Positions 36,639 through 45,873 are shown, numbered from the stretch's first letter. The stretch: DNA of 64,000 bases from Allobosea sp. WAO (GCF_001509835.1 NZ_JXTJ01000011.1:62001-126000); one strand, 5' to 3'. Numbers and translations: made by a program. Notes: generated by a model from the letters alone, not told the origin.

Positions 36639-37352
36639 ATGATGGCAAAGCTCAAGGCTCTGTTTCTCTGGTGCTGGAACCGGGTTCTCTGGTTCTGGCG
36701 CATCATCAGCCGGCCCAGCGCCTATCTCAGCCTCGGCTTCCTGACGGTCGGCGGCTTCATCTGCGGCGTGCTGTTCTGGGGTGGCTTCAACACCGCGCTC
36801 GAGGTCACCAATACCGAGAAGTTTTGCATCTCCTGTCACGAGATGCGCGACAACGTCTATCAGGAGCTGACCCAGACGGTACACTTCTCCAACCGTTCGG
36901 GCGTGCGCGCCAGCTGCCCGGACTGTCATGTCCCGCATAACTGGACCGACAAGATCGCCCGCAAGATGCAGGCCTCGAAGGAGGTCTGGGGCAAGATCTT
37001 CGGCACCATCTCGACGCGCGAGAAGTTCCTCGGCATGCGCCTCGAACTCGCCAAGCACGAATGGTCGCGCCTCAAGGCCAACGACTCCCTGGAATGCCGC
37101 AACTGCCATTCCTCGGTGGCGATGGACTTCACCAAGCAGACGCGCCGGGCGGCCGATATCCATAGCCGCTTCCTGACCACGGGCGAGAAGACCTGCATCG
37201 ACTGCCACAAGGGCATCGCGCATCTGCTCCCCGACATGACCGGGGTCGAACCCGGCTGGAAGGACAAGCCGGAGCTGCAGGGCAAGGGCGCCGCCTGGCA
37301 TGGACCCGAGCGGGAGATGCGGGCCTATCTCGCCGATCTGCCCTCAAAGTAA
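36639..37352 (+). CDS. napC: Tetraheme quinol dehydrogenase NapC
   Basis: NapC/NirT-family membrane-anchored cytochrome, 237 residues. One N-terminal membrane helix (about residues 25-50) is followed by four heme sites: CISCH, CPDCH, CRNCH and CIDCH. It oxidises quinol and feeds NapB-NapA. A second ATG three bases further in is an equal candidate start. It closes the nap operon, and a strong hairpin follows at 37388-37419. No napG or napH is present, as usual for the NapC-type alphaproteobacterial form. Confidence 0.95.
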   Translation: MMAKLKALFLWCWNRVLWFWRIISRPSAYLSLGFLTVGGFICGVLFWGGFNTALEVTNTEKFCISCHEMRDNVYQELTQTVHFSNRSGVRASCPDCHVPHNWTDKIARKMQASKEVWGKIFGTISTREKFLGMRLELAKHEWSRLKANDSLECRNCHSSVAMDFTKQTRRAADIHSRFLTTGEKTCIDCHKGIAHLLPDMTGVEPGWKDKPELQGKGAAWHGPEREMRAYLADLPSK

Positions 37353-37387
37353 AGGCGGCGTGCTTTCAGCAAATCGGCGTGAAAGCG

Positions 37388-37419
37388 AAGACGGCCCCGG
37401 TGTGTGCCGGGGCCGTCTT
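37388..37419. terminator. Strong hairpin between napC and the convergent binding-protein gene
   Basis: AAGACGGCCCCGG and CCGGGGCCGTCTT form a perfect 13-bp stem around a TGTGTG loop, midway between the two convergent stop codons. T-richness after it is modest on both strands (GCTTCATTTC on plus). Its position suits a bidirectional terminator. Confidence 0.75.
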
Positions 37420-37445
37420 GCTTCATTTCAGGGCTGAGCCGGTGG

Positions 37446-38495
37446 TCAGTTCTTCGGCGCCTGCTGCTGGGCCTTCTTGCGCTCCAGCGCCTCGGCCTCG
37501 CGCTTGGCCTCGGCCTCGTAGCTGCGCTTGTTGAACGGCGTGCCGGATTTCTCGGCTACCTCGCGCACCACGCCCCATTTCTCCTTGTAGGTGATCGGGA
37601 CGTAGCGATCCTCGCCGTTGAACTCCTTCTTCTCCTCATCGGTGAACTTGTAGCTGAAGAAGCATTCGCGGATCTTCGCCGCCAGTTCCGGCTTCAGGTC
37701 GTGGGCGTGGACATAGCCGTTCGTCGGGAAGACCTCGCTGGTGTAGAGCACGCGGAAATCGTCGCGCTTGATCGTGCCGCGCGCCACCATCCGCTCGAAG
37801 ACGTCGTCCGCGATCGCCGCCATGTCGTAGTCGCCATGGTTGATCCCGAGGATAGACTTGTCGTGCCCGCCCGACATCAGCGGCTTGTAGTCGGTGTCCG
37901 GGGTCAGGCCGAGCGGCGGGAACAGCACGCGCGGGGCGAGATTGCCGGAGTTCGAGGAGGGCGAGGTATGCGCGACCTTCTTGCCCTTGAGATCTGCCAT
38001 CGTCTTGTAGGGACTGTTCGCCTTGACCAGCGCGATCAGCTTGTAGCCGCGCGGCCCGGCTTCCGAGCCGCCAGCGGCGAAGGGCACCGCACCGGCCATG
38101 TTGACGGCAAAGGCGGTCGGGCCGGTCGAGAAACCAGCGATGTGAAGCCGGCCCGAGCGCATCGCCTCGATCTGCGAGGTGTTCGACTGGACCGAGAAAT
38201 ACACCACCTTGCGGCCGATGCAGGTGTTGAGATGCGTCACGAACGGCTTGAGCAGGTTGGCATAGATCGCGGGATCCTCGACCGGCGTATAGGCGAAGAC
38301 CAGCGTCGATGGGTCCTTCTGCTTGGCGGCGTCGGTCGGCGTGTCGGCGACGAGATCATTGTTGGCGTCGCAATACTGGTCGTCGAGCTGCCCGCGATTG
38401 GGGCAAGCATCCTGGGCGCTGGCGCCGAGCGGCGAGAGAATGGCTGCGGCAAGCGAGCCGACGATGGCGGCTTTCGCCAAGTTTACGATCTTCAT
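37446..38495 (-). CDS. PhnD-like phosphate/phosphite/phosphonate binding protein, orphan
   Basis: 349 residues with a signal peptide (MKIVNLAKAAIVGSLAAAIL...ASAQ) and the PhnD-family domain: VFAYTPVEDPAIYANLLKPF, GRKVVYFSVQSNTSQIEAMR, AHTSPSSNSGNLAPR. It would bind phosphonate, phosphite or a related oxyanion. No ABC permease or ATPase gene is nearby. The C-terminal 25 residues are a charged, alanine-rich helix ending in KKAQQQAPKN, unusual for the family. ATG at 38493-38495 with GGAGG upstream. It may serve a distant transporter or a sensor. Confidence 0.85.
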   Translation of the reverse strand: MKIVNLAKAAIVGSLAAAILSPLGASAQDACPNRGQLDDQYCDANNDLVADTPTDAAKQKDPSTLVFAYTPVEDPAIYANLLKPFVTHLNTCIGRKVVYFSVQSNTSQIEAMRSGRLHIAGFSTGPTAFAVNMAGAVPFAAGGSEAGPRGYKLIALVKANSPYKTMADLKGKKVAHTSPSSNSGNLAPRVLFPPLGLTPDTDYKPLMSGGHDKSILGINHGDYDMAAIADDVFERMVARGTIKRDDFRVLYTSEVFPTNGYVHAHDLKPELAAKIRECFFSYKFTDEEKKEFNGEDRYVPITYKEKWGVVREVAEKSGTPFNKRSYEAEAKREAEALERKKAQQQAPKN

Positions 38496-38836
38496 TCTGT
38501 TCCTCCAGAGGCATTTCAGCACGGCTATTCTTGCTCGCCGCTGGCGCGGTTCTCTTAATTTGCCGGCGCACTGACCCAAGTTCTCGGACAAATGTCTTGC
38601 GGTCAACACTTATGTTCGAATGCGCCGCGCTTGCTACGGCGGTTCGGTTGGGGCAGGGCGCTCGATGACGTGTCGTTCGCCGCTCCATGGGCCGGCCATG
38701 GAGCCGCGGTCTCTACGGAGAGCCGGCCGACCCAGATGGTTCGCGAGGAGAGGCGCACTCGCGGCGATGAAGCCACGTGTCGCGGAGAAATCGGCGCTGC
38801 GGATCGGATGGGATGCACTCCGGCGGTCGACCCGGA
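38496..38836. other. Intergenic region, nothing identified
   Basis: 340 bases between the PhnD-like gene start and the LysR gene stop. Several short open frames cross it but none resembles a protein family or has a good ribosome binding site. No repeat or clear hairpin seen. Confidence 0.4.
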
Positions 38837-39754
38837 TCACTGCACGGGGCGCGTTGCGAACTCACGACGCAGATTGCGTACGGCGCCGACCAGTTCCCTG
38901 ATCATCGGCATGGCCCGATATTGCCGTGCATAGAACAGGCCGAAGCTCGGGCACCAGTAGCTCGTGTCGAGCGGAACGCGGGCCATTGCCTCGGACGCAC
39001 GCATCCGCGGCGATGGCGGCATGTTGAACAGCGAATAGCCGAGGCCGGCGGTGACGAGCTCGGCGGCCAGCTCCCTTGAACTCACGACATAGCGCAGCGC
39101 CGGCTTCAGGCCATGCTGTTCGAACAGGCCGGCGTAATAGGCCCGGGCGCCGGGGAAATCGAGCAGGATGTACGGCTCCTCCCGCAACTCCCCCAGTGTC
39201 ACCGAAGCGGCGCCCGCCAGCCTATGGCCGCGATGCAGGCCGGCATGGATCGGCGCGCGCATGATCGGGACGAAGGAGAGGTCGACCGTCATGGCGTCGT
39301 TGAAGGCGAGGCCGGCGAGCAGTTCGCCCGACCTCACCCGCGTCGCGACCTCCTCGGAGCTCATCTCCTCGAGACGGAAGCGGGCCTGCGGCGCGCGGGC
39401 GGCGAGATGGAGCAGCAGGGGCGGGATGATCGCCGCTGCGGCGGTGGCGACGACGCCGATCCGCATCTCGGTCTGCCATTCATGCGGAATGCGCAAGGCG
39501 GCGTGCTCAAAGGCATCGTGAGCTGCCAGGAACTGCTCGGCGAGCGCAGCAAAATGCTGGCCTTCCGCGGTCAAGGCGACGCCGCGGGCGGGGGTGCGGC
39601 GAAACAGGGGGGCGGCAAGCTTGGCCTCGGCGAAGGCGATGGCCTCGCGAATCGAGGAGGCCGAGATCGCATGGGCCTCCGCCGCCTCGGCGATCGAGCC
39701 TCCGGCCGCGACCGTCACGATGTAGCGCAGCTGCTTGAGCGTGAAGTTCTTCAT
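38837..39754 (-). CDS. LysR-family transcriptional regulator
   Basis: 305 residues: N-terminal helix-turn-helix (LKQLRYIVTVAAGGSIAEAAEAHAISASSIREAI over residues 5-40) and a substrate-binding effector domain. Start ATG 39752-39754 giving MKNFTLKQLRY. It is divergent from the M20 amidohydrolase gene, and a palindromic ACATTC-TAT-GAATGT site with a further GAATGT repeat lies in between, so it probably controls that gene in response to its substrate or product. Confidence 0.9.
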   Translation of the reverse strand: MKNFTLKQLRYIVTVAAGGSIAEAAEAHAISASSIREAIAFAEAKLAAPLFRRTPARGVALTAEGQHFAALAEQFLAAHDAFEHAALRIPHEWQTEMRIGVVATAAAAIIPPLLLHLAARAPQARFRLEEMSSEEVATRVRSGELLAGLAFNDAMTVDLSFVPIMRAPIHAGLHRGHRLAGAASVTLGELREEPYILLDFPGARAYYAGLFEQHGLKPALRYVVSSRELAAELVTAGLGYSLFNMPPSPRMRASEAMARVPLDTSYWCPSFGLFYARQYRAMPMIRELVGAVRNLRREFATRPVQ

Positions 39755-39765
39755 CGCCGGAACAT

Positions 39766-39797
39766 ACATTCTATGAATGTTTCAGCCAGATGAATGT
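39766..39797. promoter_or_regulatory. LysR-type operator before the M20 amidohydrolase gene
   Basis: ACATTC TAT GAATGT (39766-39780) is a perfect 15-base palindrome. A third half-site GAATGT lies at 39792-39797, 17 bases on. This is the usual design of a LysR recognition plus activation site, between divergent regulator and target genes. Confidence 0.6.
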
Positions 39798-39850
39798 ATT
39801 TTACCGTCGCCTGGAACGGAATGATCCTCCGCGCCAGGAGACTGATCACC

Positions 39851-41044
39851 GTGACCCAATGCCTGATCGAAACACTGCGCGGCCAGGAAGCCGAGATGAT
39901 CGCGATCCGACGTGATCTGCACCGGCATCCCGAAATCGCATTCAAGGAATTCAGGACCGCCGCCCTGGTTGCCGAGAAACTGCGCGGCTGGGGCATCGCA
40001 GTCAGCGAAGGGCTCGCCGGTACCGGCGTCGTCGGCGCCTTGCGCGGGCGTCTGCCGGGCGCGGGCGCGATCGGCCTGCGTGCCGACATGGATGCGTTGC
40101 CGATCCGCGAAGCGACCGGCCTGCCTTACGCCTCCGTCCATGACGGCTTGATGCACGCCTGCGGCCATGATGGCCATACGGCGATGCTGCTCGGCGCCGC
40201 GCGCCATCTCGCGATGAACCCCGATTTCGCCGGCACCGTCCATTTCATCTTCCAGCCGGCTGAGGAAGGTGGCGGGGGCGGCAAGGTGATGGTCGAGGAG
40301 GGCCTCTTCCGGCGCTTCCCCTGCGACGCCGTCTATGGCCTGCACAACGAGCCGGGGCTCGAAATCGGCCGGTTCGGCATCCGCAGCGGGCCGATGCTCG
40401 CGGCTATGGACAGCTGGCGGGTCGTCTTCAGGGGCACTGGCGGCCATGGCGGGCGCCCCCATCGCGCCACCGACCCGACGATGGCGCAGGCTCAGTTCGT
40501 GCTGACGCTTCAGAGCGTGATCGGGCGCAACATCCCCGGCCACGAGACCGCCGTGATCAGCGTCGGGCATATCGGCGCGGGGGCGGCGGATGCACCCAAC
40601 AACATCCCCGCGCAGGTGCTGCTCACCGGGACGATGCGGACCTACCGCCCCGAAGTGCGCGAGGTCGTCATCCGGCGCCTGAACGAACTCGCGGCTTCGG
40701 CGGCGAGCGGTCACAACTGCATGGCCGAGGTCATGATCGACTCGCACTATCCGCCTTTGGTCAACAGCCGCGACGAGACCAACCGCGCCGCCGACGCCGC
40801 TGCTTCCGCCTTCGGAGAGGGCGCAATAGATCGCGATTTCCCGCAGATCACGGCGGCCGAGGACTTCGCCTTCATGCTGCGCGAACGGCCCGGCGCATTC
40901 ATGCTGATCGGCAATGGCTTCGCGCCCGACGGGGCCCTCCATCACGTCCACACGCCGCATTACGACTTCAACGACGCGCTCGTGACGATCGGCTCGGCCT
41001 ATTGGGTGACGCTCGCCCGGCGCGAGCTGCGGGCTGAAGCATAA
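39851..41044 (+). CDS. M20-family metal-dependent amidohydrolase
   Basis: 397 residues, peptidase family M20D, relatives of hippurate and N-acyl-amino-acid hydrolases. Visible motifs: IRRDLHRHPEIAFKE, ADMDALPI with the metal-bridging Asp, HACGHDGHTAMLLGAA with the metal Cys/His, QPAEEGGGG with catalytic Glu, HNEPG, GGHGGRPH and the closing AAEDFAFML. It releases an amino acid from an amide. GTG at 39851 is chosen because it sits about 17 residues before RRDLH as in relatives; an in-frame ATG upstream is possible. A Bug binding protein gene follows. Confidence 0.87.
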   Translation: MTQCLIETLRGQEAEMIAIRRDLHRHPEIAFKEFRTAALVAEKLRGWGIAVSEGLAGTGVVGALRGRLPGAGAIGLRADMDALPIREATGLPYASVHDGLMHACGHDGHTAMLLGAARHLAMNPDFAGTVHFIFQPAEEGGGGGKVMVEEGLFRRFPCDAVYGLHNEPGLEIGRFGIRSGPMLAAMDSWRVVFRGTGGHGGRPHRATDPTMAQAQFVLTLQSVIGRNIPGHETAVISVGHIGAGAADAPNNIPAQVLLTGTMRTYRPEVREVVIRRLNELAASAASGHNCMAEVMIDSHYPPLVNSRDETNRAADAAASAFGEGAIDRDFPQITAAEDFAFMLRERPGAFMLIGNGFAPDGALHHVHTPHYDFNDALVTIGSAYWVTLARRELRAEA

Positions 41045-41060
41045 AAGGGGGAGTTATCCG

Positions 41061-42029
41061 ATGCGCCGCAGAACCTTCCTGACAGGTGCCGCCGGCCTCG
41101 GCTGGAGCAGCTCGAGCCTCGCCCAGGGGCAGGCCTGGCCGACCAGGCCGATTCGTCTCGTCGTCGGCTTCGCCGCCGGTGGCGCATCCGACATCGTCGG
41201 ACGCCAGATCAGCCCAGGCCTGGGTGAGCGTCTCGGCCAGACGGTCTATGTCGAGAATCGGGCCGGCGCCGGCGGAAACCTCGCCGCCGCCAGCGTCGCC
41301 CAGGCGGAGCCGGATGGCTACACGCTGATGCTGGCGACGCCAGGGCCCGAGACGATCAACCCGACGGTCTACGACAAGCTGCCTTTCGATCCGCAGAAAG
41401 ACTTCGCGCCGATCGCGTTGCTCTGCTCGATCCTCGATGTGCTCGCCGTGCCGGCCGATCGGCCCTGGAAGACCGTCAAGGATTTGGTCGACGACGCCCG
41501 TGCCAGGCCGGGCGCGATCACCTTCTCATCCTCCGGCATCGGCTCGCCGAGCCATGTCGCCCTGCTGCTGCTGCAGTCGCTGACGGGCATCAATGTCGTG
41601 CATGTGCCCTATCGCGGCGGCGGGCCGATGATGGGTGACTTCCTGGCCGGCCGGATCGATGCGACGATCGGAACCGGCCCGGTGCTGATGCCGCTCGGCG
41701 AGGGGGGGCAACTGCGCATTCTCGGCGTCGCCACGGCCGAGCGCTCGCCGCTCGCACCGCACATCCCGGCGATCTCGGAAACGGTTCCCGGCTACGCGGT
41801 GGCCAACTGGCTCGGCCTCGCCGCTCCGGCCAAAACGCCTCCGGCCCTGATCGAAAAAATCCATCAGGCTGCCCTGGCAACGCTGGCCGACCCGGCGGTG
41901 CGCGCCAAGCTCACGCAGCAATCGGCCGTGCCGACGCCGCTCAGCCCGCAGGACTACGCGGCGCATATCAAGGCGGAGTATGCGCGTTGGACGCCTCTGC
42001 TGAAAGCGGCGAAGGCCAAGGTGGAGTAA
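41061..42029 (+). CDS. Bug-family (TctC) tripartite tricarboxylate binding protein
   Basis: 322 residues, secreted: signal peptide MRRRTFLTGAAGLGWSSSSLAQ, then the Bug fold with WPTRPIRLVVGFAAGGASDIVGRQ, ENRAGAGGNLAAASVAQAEPDGYTLM and FAPIALL. Bug proteins bind carboxylates or amides, often aromatic or amidated. It follows the amidohydrolase after 16 bases with GGGGGAG upstream, so they share an operon: capture of the amide and its hydrolysis. The TctA/TctB partners are not adjacent; it might use those at 46.9-49.0 kb or others. Confidence 0.9.
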   Translation: MRRRTFLTGAAGLGWSSSSLAQGQAWPTRPIRLVVGFAAGGASDIVGRQISPGLGERLGQTVYVENRAGAGGNLAAASVAQAEPDGYTLMLATPGPETINPTVYDKLPFDPQKDFAPIALLCSILDVLAVPADRPWKTVKDLVDDARARPGAITFSSSGIGSPSHVALLLLQSLTGINVVHVPYRGGGPMMGDFLAGRIDATIGTGPVLMPLGEGGQLRILGVATAERSPLAPHIPAISETVPGYAVANWLGLAAPAKTPPALIEKIHQAALATLADPAVRAKLTQQSAVPTPLSPQDYAAHIKAEYARWTPLLKAAKAKVE

Positions 42030-42243
42030 GAGCACAAGGCGATCGACGGTGCCGCCGGGCGGCCAACGTGGCCAGCTGCGCCTCGAACCGCGCGCCGAGA
42101 TCGGCGACCGACCCCGCCGGTCTTCCGTGGCCGAAGAGGATGGCCGCGCGCGCAGCGCGCCGATATCGTGGCCGGCGGTGATGTGCTGCCGAGGCCTTGG
42201 ATCAGAAATGCTGCGTCCGGTGAGAGCCGCCTCGACGGGCGCG

Positions 42244-43053
42244 TTAAGGCCGCAATCCGGAAAATGACGGCGCCCGTTTCTCGAGGAAGGCGTTCATCCC
42301 TTCCCTGAAGTCGCCGCTCATGTAGCACATCAGGATTAGGCGATCGCCTTCGTCGCGCGGGATCGCGGGCCTGAGACGGCGTAGGGCCTGCTTCGTCGCT
42401 TGCAAGGTCAGCGGCGCATGCCCGGCAACGAGACGCGCCAGTTCCTGCGCGCGCGGCATGAGGTCGGCCGGCTCCGCCACCACTTCGCTGACGAGTCCGA
42501 TCGCCAGCGCCTCCTGCGCCTCGAACAGGCGCGCCGTGAAGATCAGTTCCTTCAGCCGCGCGGTTCCGAGCAGTTCGGCGAAGCGGGCATAGTTGGACAT
42601 CGACAGGCAGTTGCCGAGCGTGCGCGCGATCGGGAAGCCGAATTTGGAGTTGCTCGCCGCGATGCGCAGGTCGCAGCAGCCGGCGATCGCCGCCCCGCCA
42701 CCGGTGCAGGCGCCTGCGATAGCTGCGATGGTCGGGGCCCGGCAAGTCTCCAGCGCGCCGAGCACGCGGTCGATGCGCGCCTCGTATCCGAGCGCGTCCT
42801 CCGGGGTGCTGAACGCGCGGAACTGCGCGATGTCGGTGCCCGCAGCGAAGGCCCGCCCCCCCGCGCCGGTAAGGACCACCGCCCGGGTCGAGCTGTCGGC
42901 GTTCACCGTCTCGCAGATCTCGACGAGCCGGTCATACATCTCGAAGGTGAAGGCGTTGCGCGCTTCGGGGCGGTTGAAGGTGACCGTCGCGATGCCATCG
43001 GCGACGTCGTAGAGGATGGTCGGCAGGGCTTCCGTCTGGGCGCCGTCGGACAT
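42244..43053 (-). CDS. Crotonase-family protein lacking both catalytic glutamates (1)
   Basis: 269 residues of the enoyl-CoA hydratase/isomerase superfamily with the oxyanion-hole segment FAAGTDIAQF and GACTGGGAAIAGCCD. The positions of the two hydratase glutamates are not Glu (GGGAAIAG and FGFPIARTLGN), so water addition by the classical mechanism is unlikely; isomerase, racemase, hydrolase or decarboxylase activity is possible. Third gene of an operon with a CoA-transferase and another crotonase. ATG at 43051-43053. Confidence 0.85.
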   Translation of the reverse strand: MSDGAQTEALPTILYDVADGIATVTFNRPEARNAFTFEMYDRLVEICETVNADSSTRAVVLTGAGGRAFAAGTDIAQFRAFSTPEDALGYEARIDRVLGALETCRAPTIAAIAGACTGGGAAIAGCCDLRIAASNSKFGFPIARTLGNCLSMSNYARFAELLGTARLKELIFTARLFEAQEALAIGLVSEVVAEPADLMPRAQELARLVAGHAPLTLQATKQALRRLRPAIPRDEGDRLILMCYMSGDFREGMNAFLEKRAPSFSGLRP

Positions 43054-43067
43054 CGTCGTTCCCTTGC

Positions 43068-43853
43068 TCAGCGGCCCTTGAAGTTCGGCTTGCGCTTCTC
43101 GGCAAAGGCGCGGCGGCCTTCGGCATAGTCCTCGCTGTCGAAGCAGGCCTTCACCAGCCTGTCGCAGAAGGCGAGATTGCGGTCCGCCTCATCCTTCAGC
43201 GCCTCGTTCACGATCTGCTTGATCGCGGTCACCGTCAGCGGTGCATTGCCGGCAATGGTGCGCGCATAATCGGTGACGTAGGTCTCTAGCTCCGTCTGCG
43301 GGACGATACGGTTGGCGAGCCCCATGGTCCGCGCTTCCTCGGCGTCGAACTGGCGGGCCGTGAAGAAGATTTCCTTGGCGAAGGATGGGTGCACCACCTC
43401 AAGCAGCCGCCGGATACGGGCATAGCCGTAGCCGAGGCCGAGCTTGGCGGCGGGAATAGCGAATTTCGCGGTCTCGCTGCATAGGCGCAGATCGCAGCAG
43501 ACGGCGAGGTTTGCGCCGCCGCCGATGCAGTAGCCATGGATCATCGCGATGGTCGGCTTTTCGATGGCCCGCAGCGCGCTGTAGGTGCCCTCGGTTGCTA
43601 CCTCATAGCGCTTCACCGCCTCTTCCTGCGCACGCTCGTCGTCGAATTTCGAGATATCCGCGCCGGAGACGAAGGATTTCTCGCCGGCGCCGCGCACCAC
43701 CACGACCCGCACGTCCGGATCGGCCCGGAAACCGGCGATGATTCTGATCGCTGCCTCCCACATCTCCAGTGAGACGGCGTTGTGGCGCTCGGGATTGTTG
43801 AAGATCAGCCAGCCGATACCATCGGCCTTTCGGGCGATCATCTTGTCGGTCAT
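43068..43853 (-). CDS. Crotonase-family protein lacking both catalytic glutamates (2)
   Basis: 261 residues, same superfamily. It has FVSGADISKF and GYCIGGGANLAVCCDLRL, but Asn stands where the first hydratase glutamate belongs and AAKLGLGYG replaces the PE segment, so the second glutamate is absent too. It ends FAEKRKPNFKGR, typical of the family. Start ATG 43851-43853; the longer open frame upstream is antisense noise of the CoA-transferase. Gene order CoA-transferase, this gene, crotonase 1 suggests that both act on the same CoA ester. Confidence 0.85.
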   Translation of the reverse strand: MTDKMIARKADGIGWLIFNNPERHNAVSLEMWEAAIRIIAGFRADPDVRVVVVRGAGEKSFVSGADISKFDDERAQEEAVKRYEVATEGTYSALRAIEKPTIAMIHGYCIGGGANLAVCCDLRLCSETAKFAIPAAKLGLGYGYARIRRLLEVVHPSFAKEIFFTARQFDAEEARTMGLANRIVPQTELETYVTDYARTIAGNAPLTVTAIKQIVNEALKDEADRNLAFCDRLVKACFDSEDYAEGRRAFAEKRKPNFKGR

Positions 43854-43884
43854 TTTGGGGAAATCCTGACTGCGGTCGCTTCGG

Positions 43885-45081
43885 TTAGATCGTGCCATTG
43901 GCGTGGAAGGCGGCGATATCCGCGGGCGAGAAGCCGATCTCGCGCAGGATCTCGTCGGATTGCTCGCCTTGTTCCGGCGGCGGCACGCGGATGGAGCTCG
44001 GCGTGCCGCTGAGCTGGACCGGCTGGCCGACGAGCGTGATCTCGCGGGCGAGCGCCGGCGAATGGATGCTCTGCGCAATGCCCAGATGCTGCACCTGCGG
44101 GTCTGCGAAGACCTCGTCGATGCTGTTGATCGAGCCGCAGGGCACGCCGAACTGGCTGAAACGCGCGATCCAGTAGCTGCAATTCTGCGTAGTGAGGATC
44201 GCGTTGATCTCCTGCCCCAACGCGTCGCGGTTGCGGGAGCGCAGTGCCGAAGTGGCATAGTCCGGATGCGTGATCAGGTCGGTGCGATCGACCGAGCGGC
44301 AGAAGCGCTCCCAGATCGCCTGCCCGGTCGCGGCGATGTTGATATGGCCGTCCGCAGTCTGGAAAACGCCGGTGGGGATACTGGTCGGGTGATTGTTGCC
44401 GGCCTGCTTGGGGACCTCGCCATCCATCAGCCAGCGCGCCGCCTGGAAATCGAGCATCGCGATCTGGGCCTGGAGCAATGAGGTCTGGACCCATTGGCCC
44501 TTGCCGGTTTCCTCGCGCGCCAGCAGCGCCACCATGATGCCGAGCGAACAATAGAGCCCGGCCGTCAGGTCGGCCACCGGAATGCCGACGCGGACCGGCC
44601 CCTGCCCGGGCAGGCCGGTGATCGACATCAGCCCGCCAAGGCCCTGTGCGATCTGGTCGAAGCCCGGCCGCGCCGCATAGGGCCCATCCTGTCCGAAGCC
44701 CGAGATGCTGGCATAGACGAGGCGCGGGTTGAGCTCGGCCAACTGCTCATAGGCGATGCCGAGCCGATGCTTCACGTCCGGGCGATAGTTCTCGACGATC
44801 ACATCGGCCTTCTCGACGAGCCTGCGCAGGATCACCTTGCCCTCCTCGGATTTGAGATTGAGCGTCAGGCTGCGCTTGTTGCGATGCAGGTTCTGGAAGT
44901 CGGGCCCATGGCGCGGTCCGCCCGGCCCCTCGCCCGGCTCGAGCTCAGGCGGCGTCTCGATCTTGATGACGTTCGCCCCCCAGTCGGCGAGCTGGCGGAC
45001 GGCTGTGGGTCCGGATCTGACGCGGGTCAGATCGAGCACGGTGAAGCGGGACAGGGCTTGCGAGGCGGGTTCGAAAGGCAT
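43885..45081 (-). CDS. CaiB/BaiF-type (class III) CoA-transferase
   Basis: Moves CoA from a donor such as succinyl-CoA to a carboxylate. 398 residues with the family opening LDLTRVRSGPTAVRQLADWGANVIKIE, NLHRNKRSLTLNLKSEEGK, ADVIVENYRPDV and the catalytic aspartate in GIPVADLTAGLY. First gene of a minus-strand operon with two crotonases, divergent from a GntR regulator and a TctCBA transporter. The likely role is to activate the carboxylate brought in by that transporter. Confidence 0.92.
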   Translation of the reverse strand: MPFEPASQALSRFTVLDLTRVRSGPTAVRQLADWGANVIKIETPPELEPGEGPGGPRHGPDFQNLHRNKRSLTLNLKSEEGKVILRRLVEKADVIVENYRPDVKHRLGIAYEQLAELNPRLVYASISGFGQDGPYAARPGFDQIAQGLGGLMSITGLPGQGPVRVGIPVADLTAGLYCSLGIMVALLAREETGKGQWVQTSLLQAQIAMLDFQAARWLMDGEVPKQAGNNHPTSIPTGVFQTADGHINIAATGQAIWERFCRSVDRTDLITHPDYATSALRSRNRDALGQEINAILTTQNCSYWIARFSQFGVPCGSINSIDEVFADPQVQHLGIAQSIHSPALAREITLVGQPVQLSGTPSSIRVPPPEQGEQSDEILREIGFSPADIAAFHANGTI

Positions 45082-45120
45082 GGCCTTCTCCTTGTCAGCA
45101 GCCTGCCGAGCAGAATGCAG

Positions 45121-45153
45121 ACTGTCAACAATGTTTCGTCAACTGTTGACAGT
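45121..45153. promoter_or_regulatory. Double palindromic operator between CoA-transferase and GntR genes
   Basis: Two overlapping perfect palindromes: ACTGTCAACA (45121-45130) with TGTTGACAGT (45144-45153), and GTCAACTGTTGAC (45138-45150). GTCAAC/GTTGAC is thus present three times. It lies 39 bases upstream of the CoA-transferase start and 27 bases upstream of the GntR start, ideal for control of both directions by the GntR protein. Confidence 0.7.
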
Positions 45154-45180
45154 TGCTCTTTGCAGGTCAAGGATCGGGCC

Positions 45181-45873
45181 ATGAACGACGTCATGTCAGC
45201 CATCGCCCAGCGCCGCACGCAGACCCTGACCGATATCGTCCAGGACGAGATCGAGCGCATGATCCTGAGCGGGGAGCTGGCGGCCGGCGAGCGCATCAAC
45301 GAGCAGGCGCTGGCTGCCCGCCTCGGTGTCAGCCGCGGGCCGATTCGCGAGGCGACGCGCGGTCTGGTCCGCTCCGGGCTGCTCAACTCGGTCGTCAATC
45401 TCGGCGTGTTCGTCCGCCAGATTACGGACGAGGAGGCCAACGAGATCTACGATCTACGCGCCGTCGTCTTCGGCTTCGTTTGCCAGAGACTGGCGAACCT
45501 GATCACGCCGCAGCAGCTCGCGGCACTGTCGGGGCTGGTGGCGCAGATGGACGACGCCATCGAGCGGGACGATGGCGCGAGCTACTATCGCCTCAACCTC
45601 GAATTTCACGATGTGGTCCTGGACTTCGCCGCCCATGGTCGCGCCAGGCAAACCTATGAAGCGCTGATCAAGGAGACCCATCTCCTGCGTCAGAGCGCGC
45701 TCAGCACGGCGCCACGCATGCGCGAATCCAACGCCGAGCACAGGGCAATCGTCGAGGCCATGGCCGCCGGCGATGCCGATCGTGCCCGCAGGCTCGCCGA
45801 AGATCACGCCCATGGCGGCAAACGCCGCTGGCTGCTCTCGCGCCAGGAAGCGGAGGAACGCAAAGAAGGCTGA
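45181..45873 (+). CDS. GntR/FadR-subfamily transcriptional regulator
   Basis: 230 residues. N-terminal winged helix with IERMILSGELAAGERINEQ and AARLGVSRGPIREATRGLVR, then a C-terminal FCD domain with the histidine/aspartate metal pattern (NLEFHDVVLD, NAEHRAIVEAM). ATG 45181. It lies between the divergent CoA-transferase operon and the tctCBA genes on its own strand. The palindromic site 45121-45153 is the presumed operator. Confidence 0.9.
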   Translation: MNDVMSAIAQRRTQTLTDIVQDEIERMILSGELAAGERINEQALAARLGVSRGPIREATRGLVRSGLLNSVVNLGVFVRQITDEEANEIYDLRAVVFGFVCQRLANLITPQQLAALSGLVAQMDDAIERDDGASYYRLNLEFHDVVLDFAAHGRARQTYEALIKETHLLRQSALSTAPRMRESNAEHRAIVEAMAAGDADRARRLAEDHAHGGKRRWLLSRQEAEERKEG

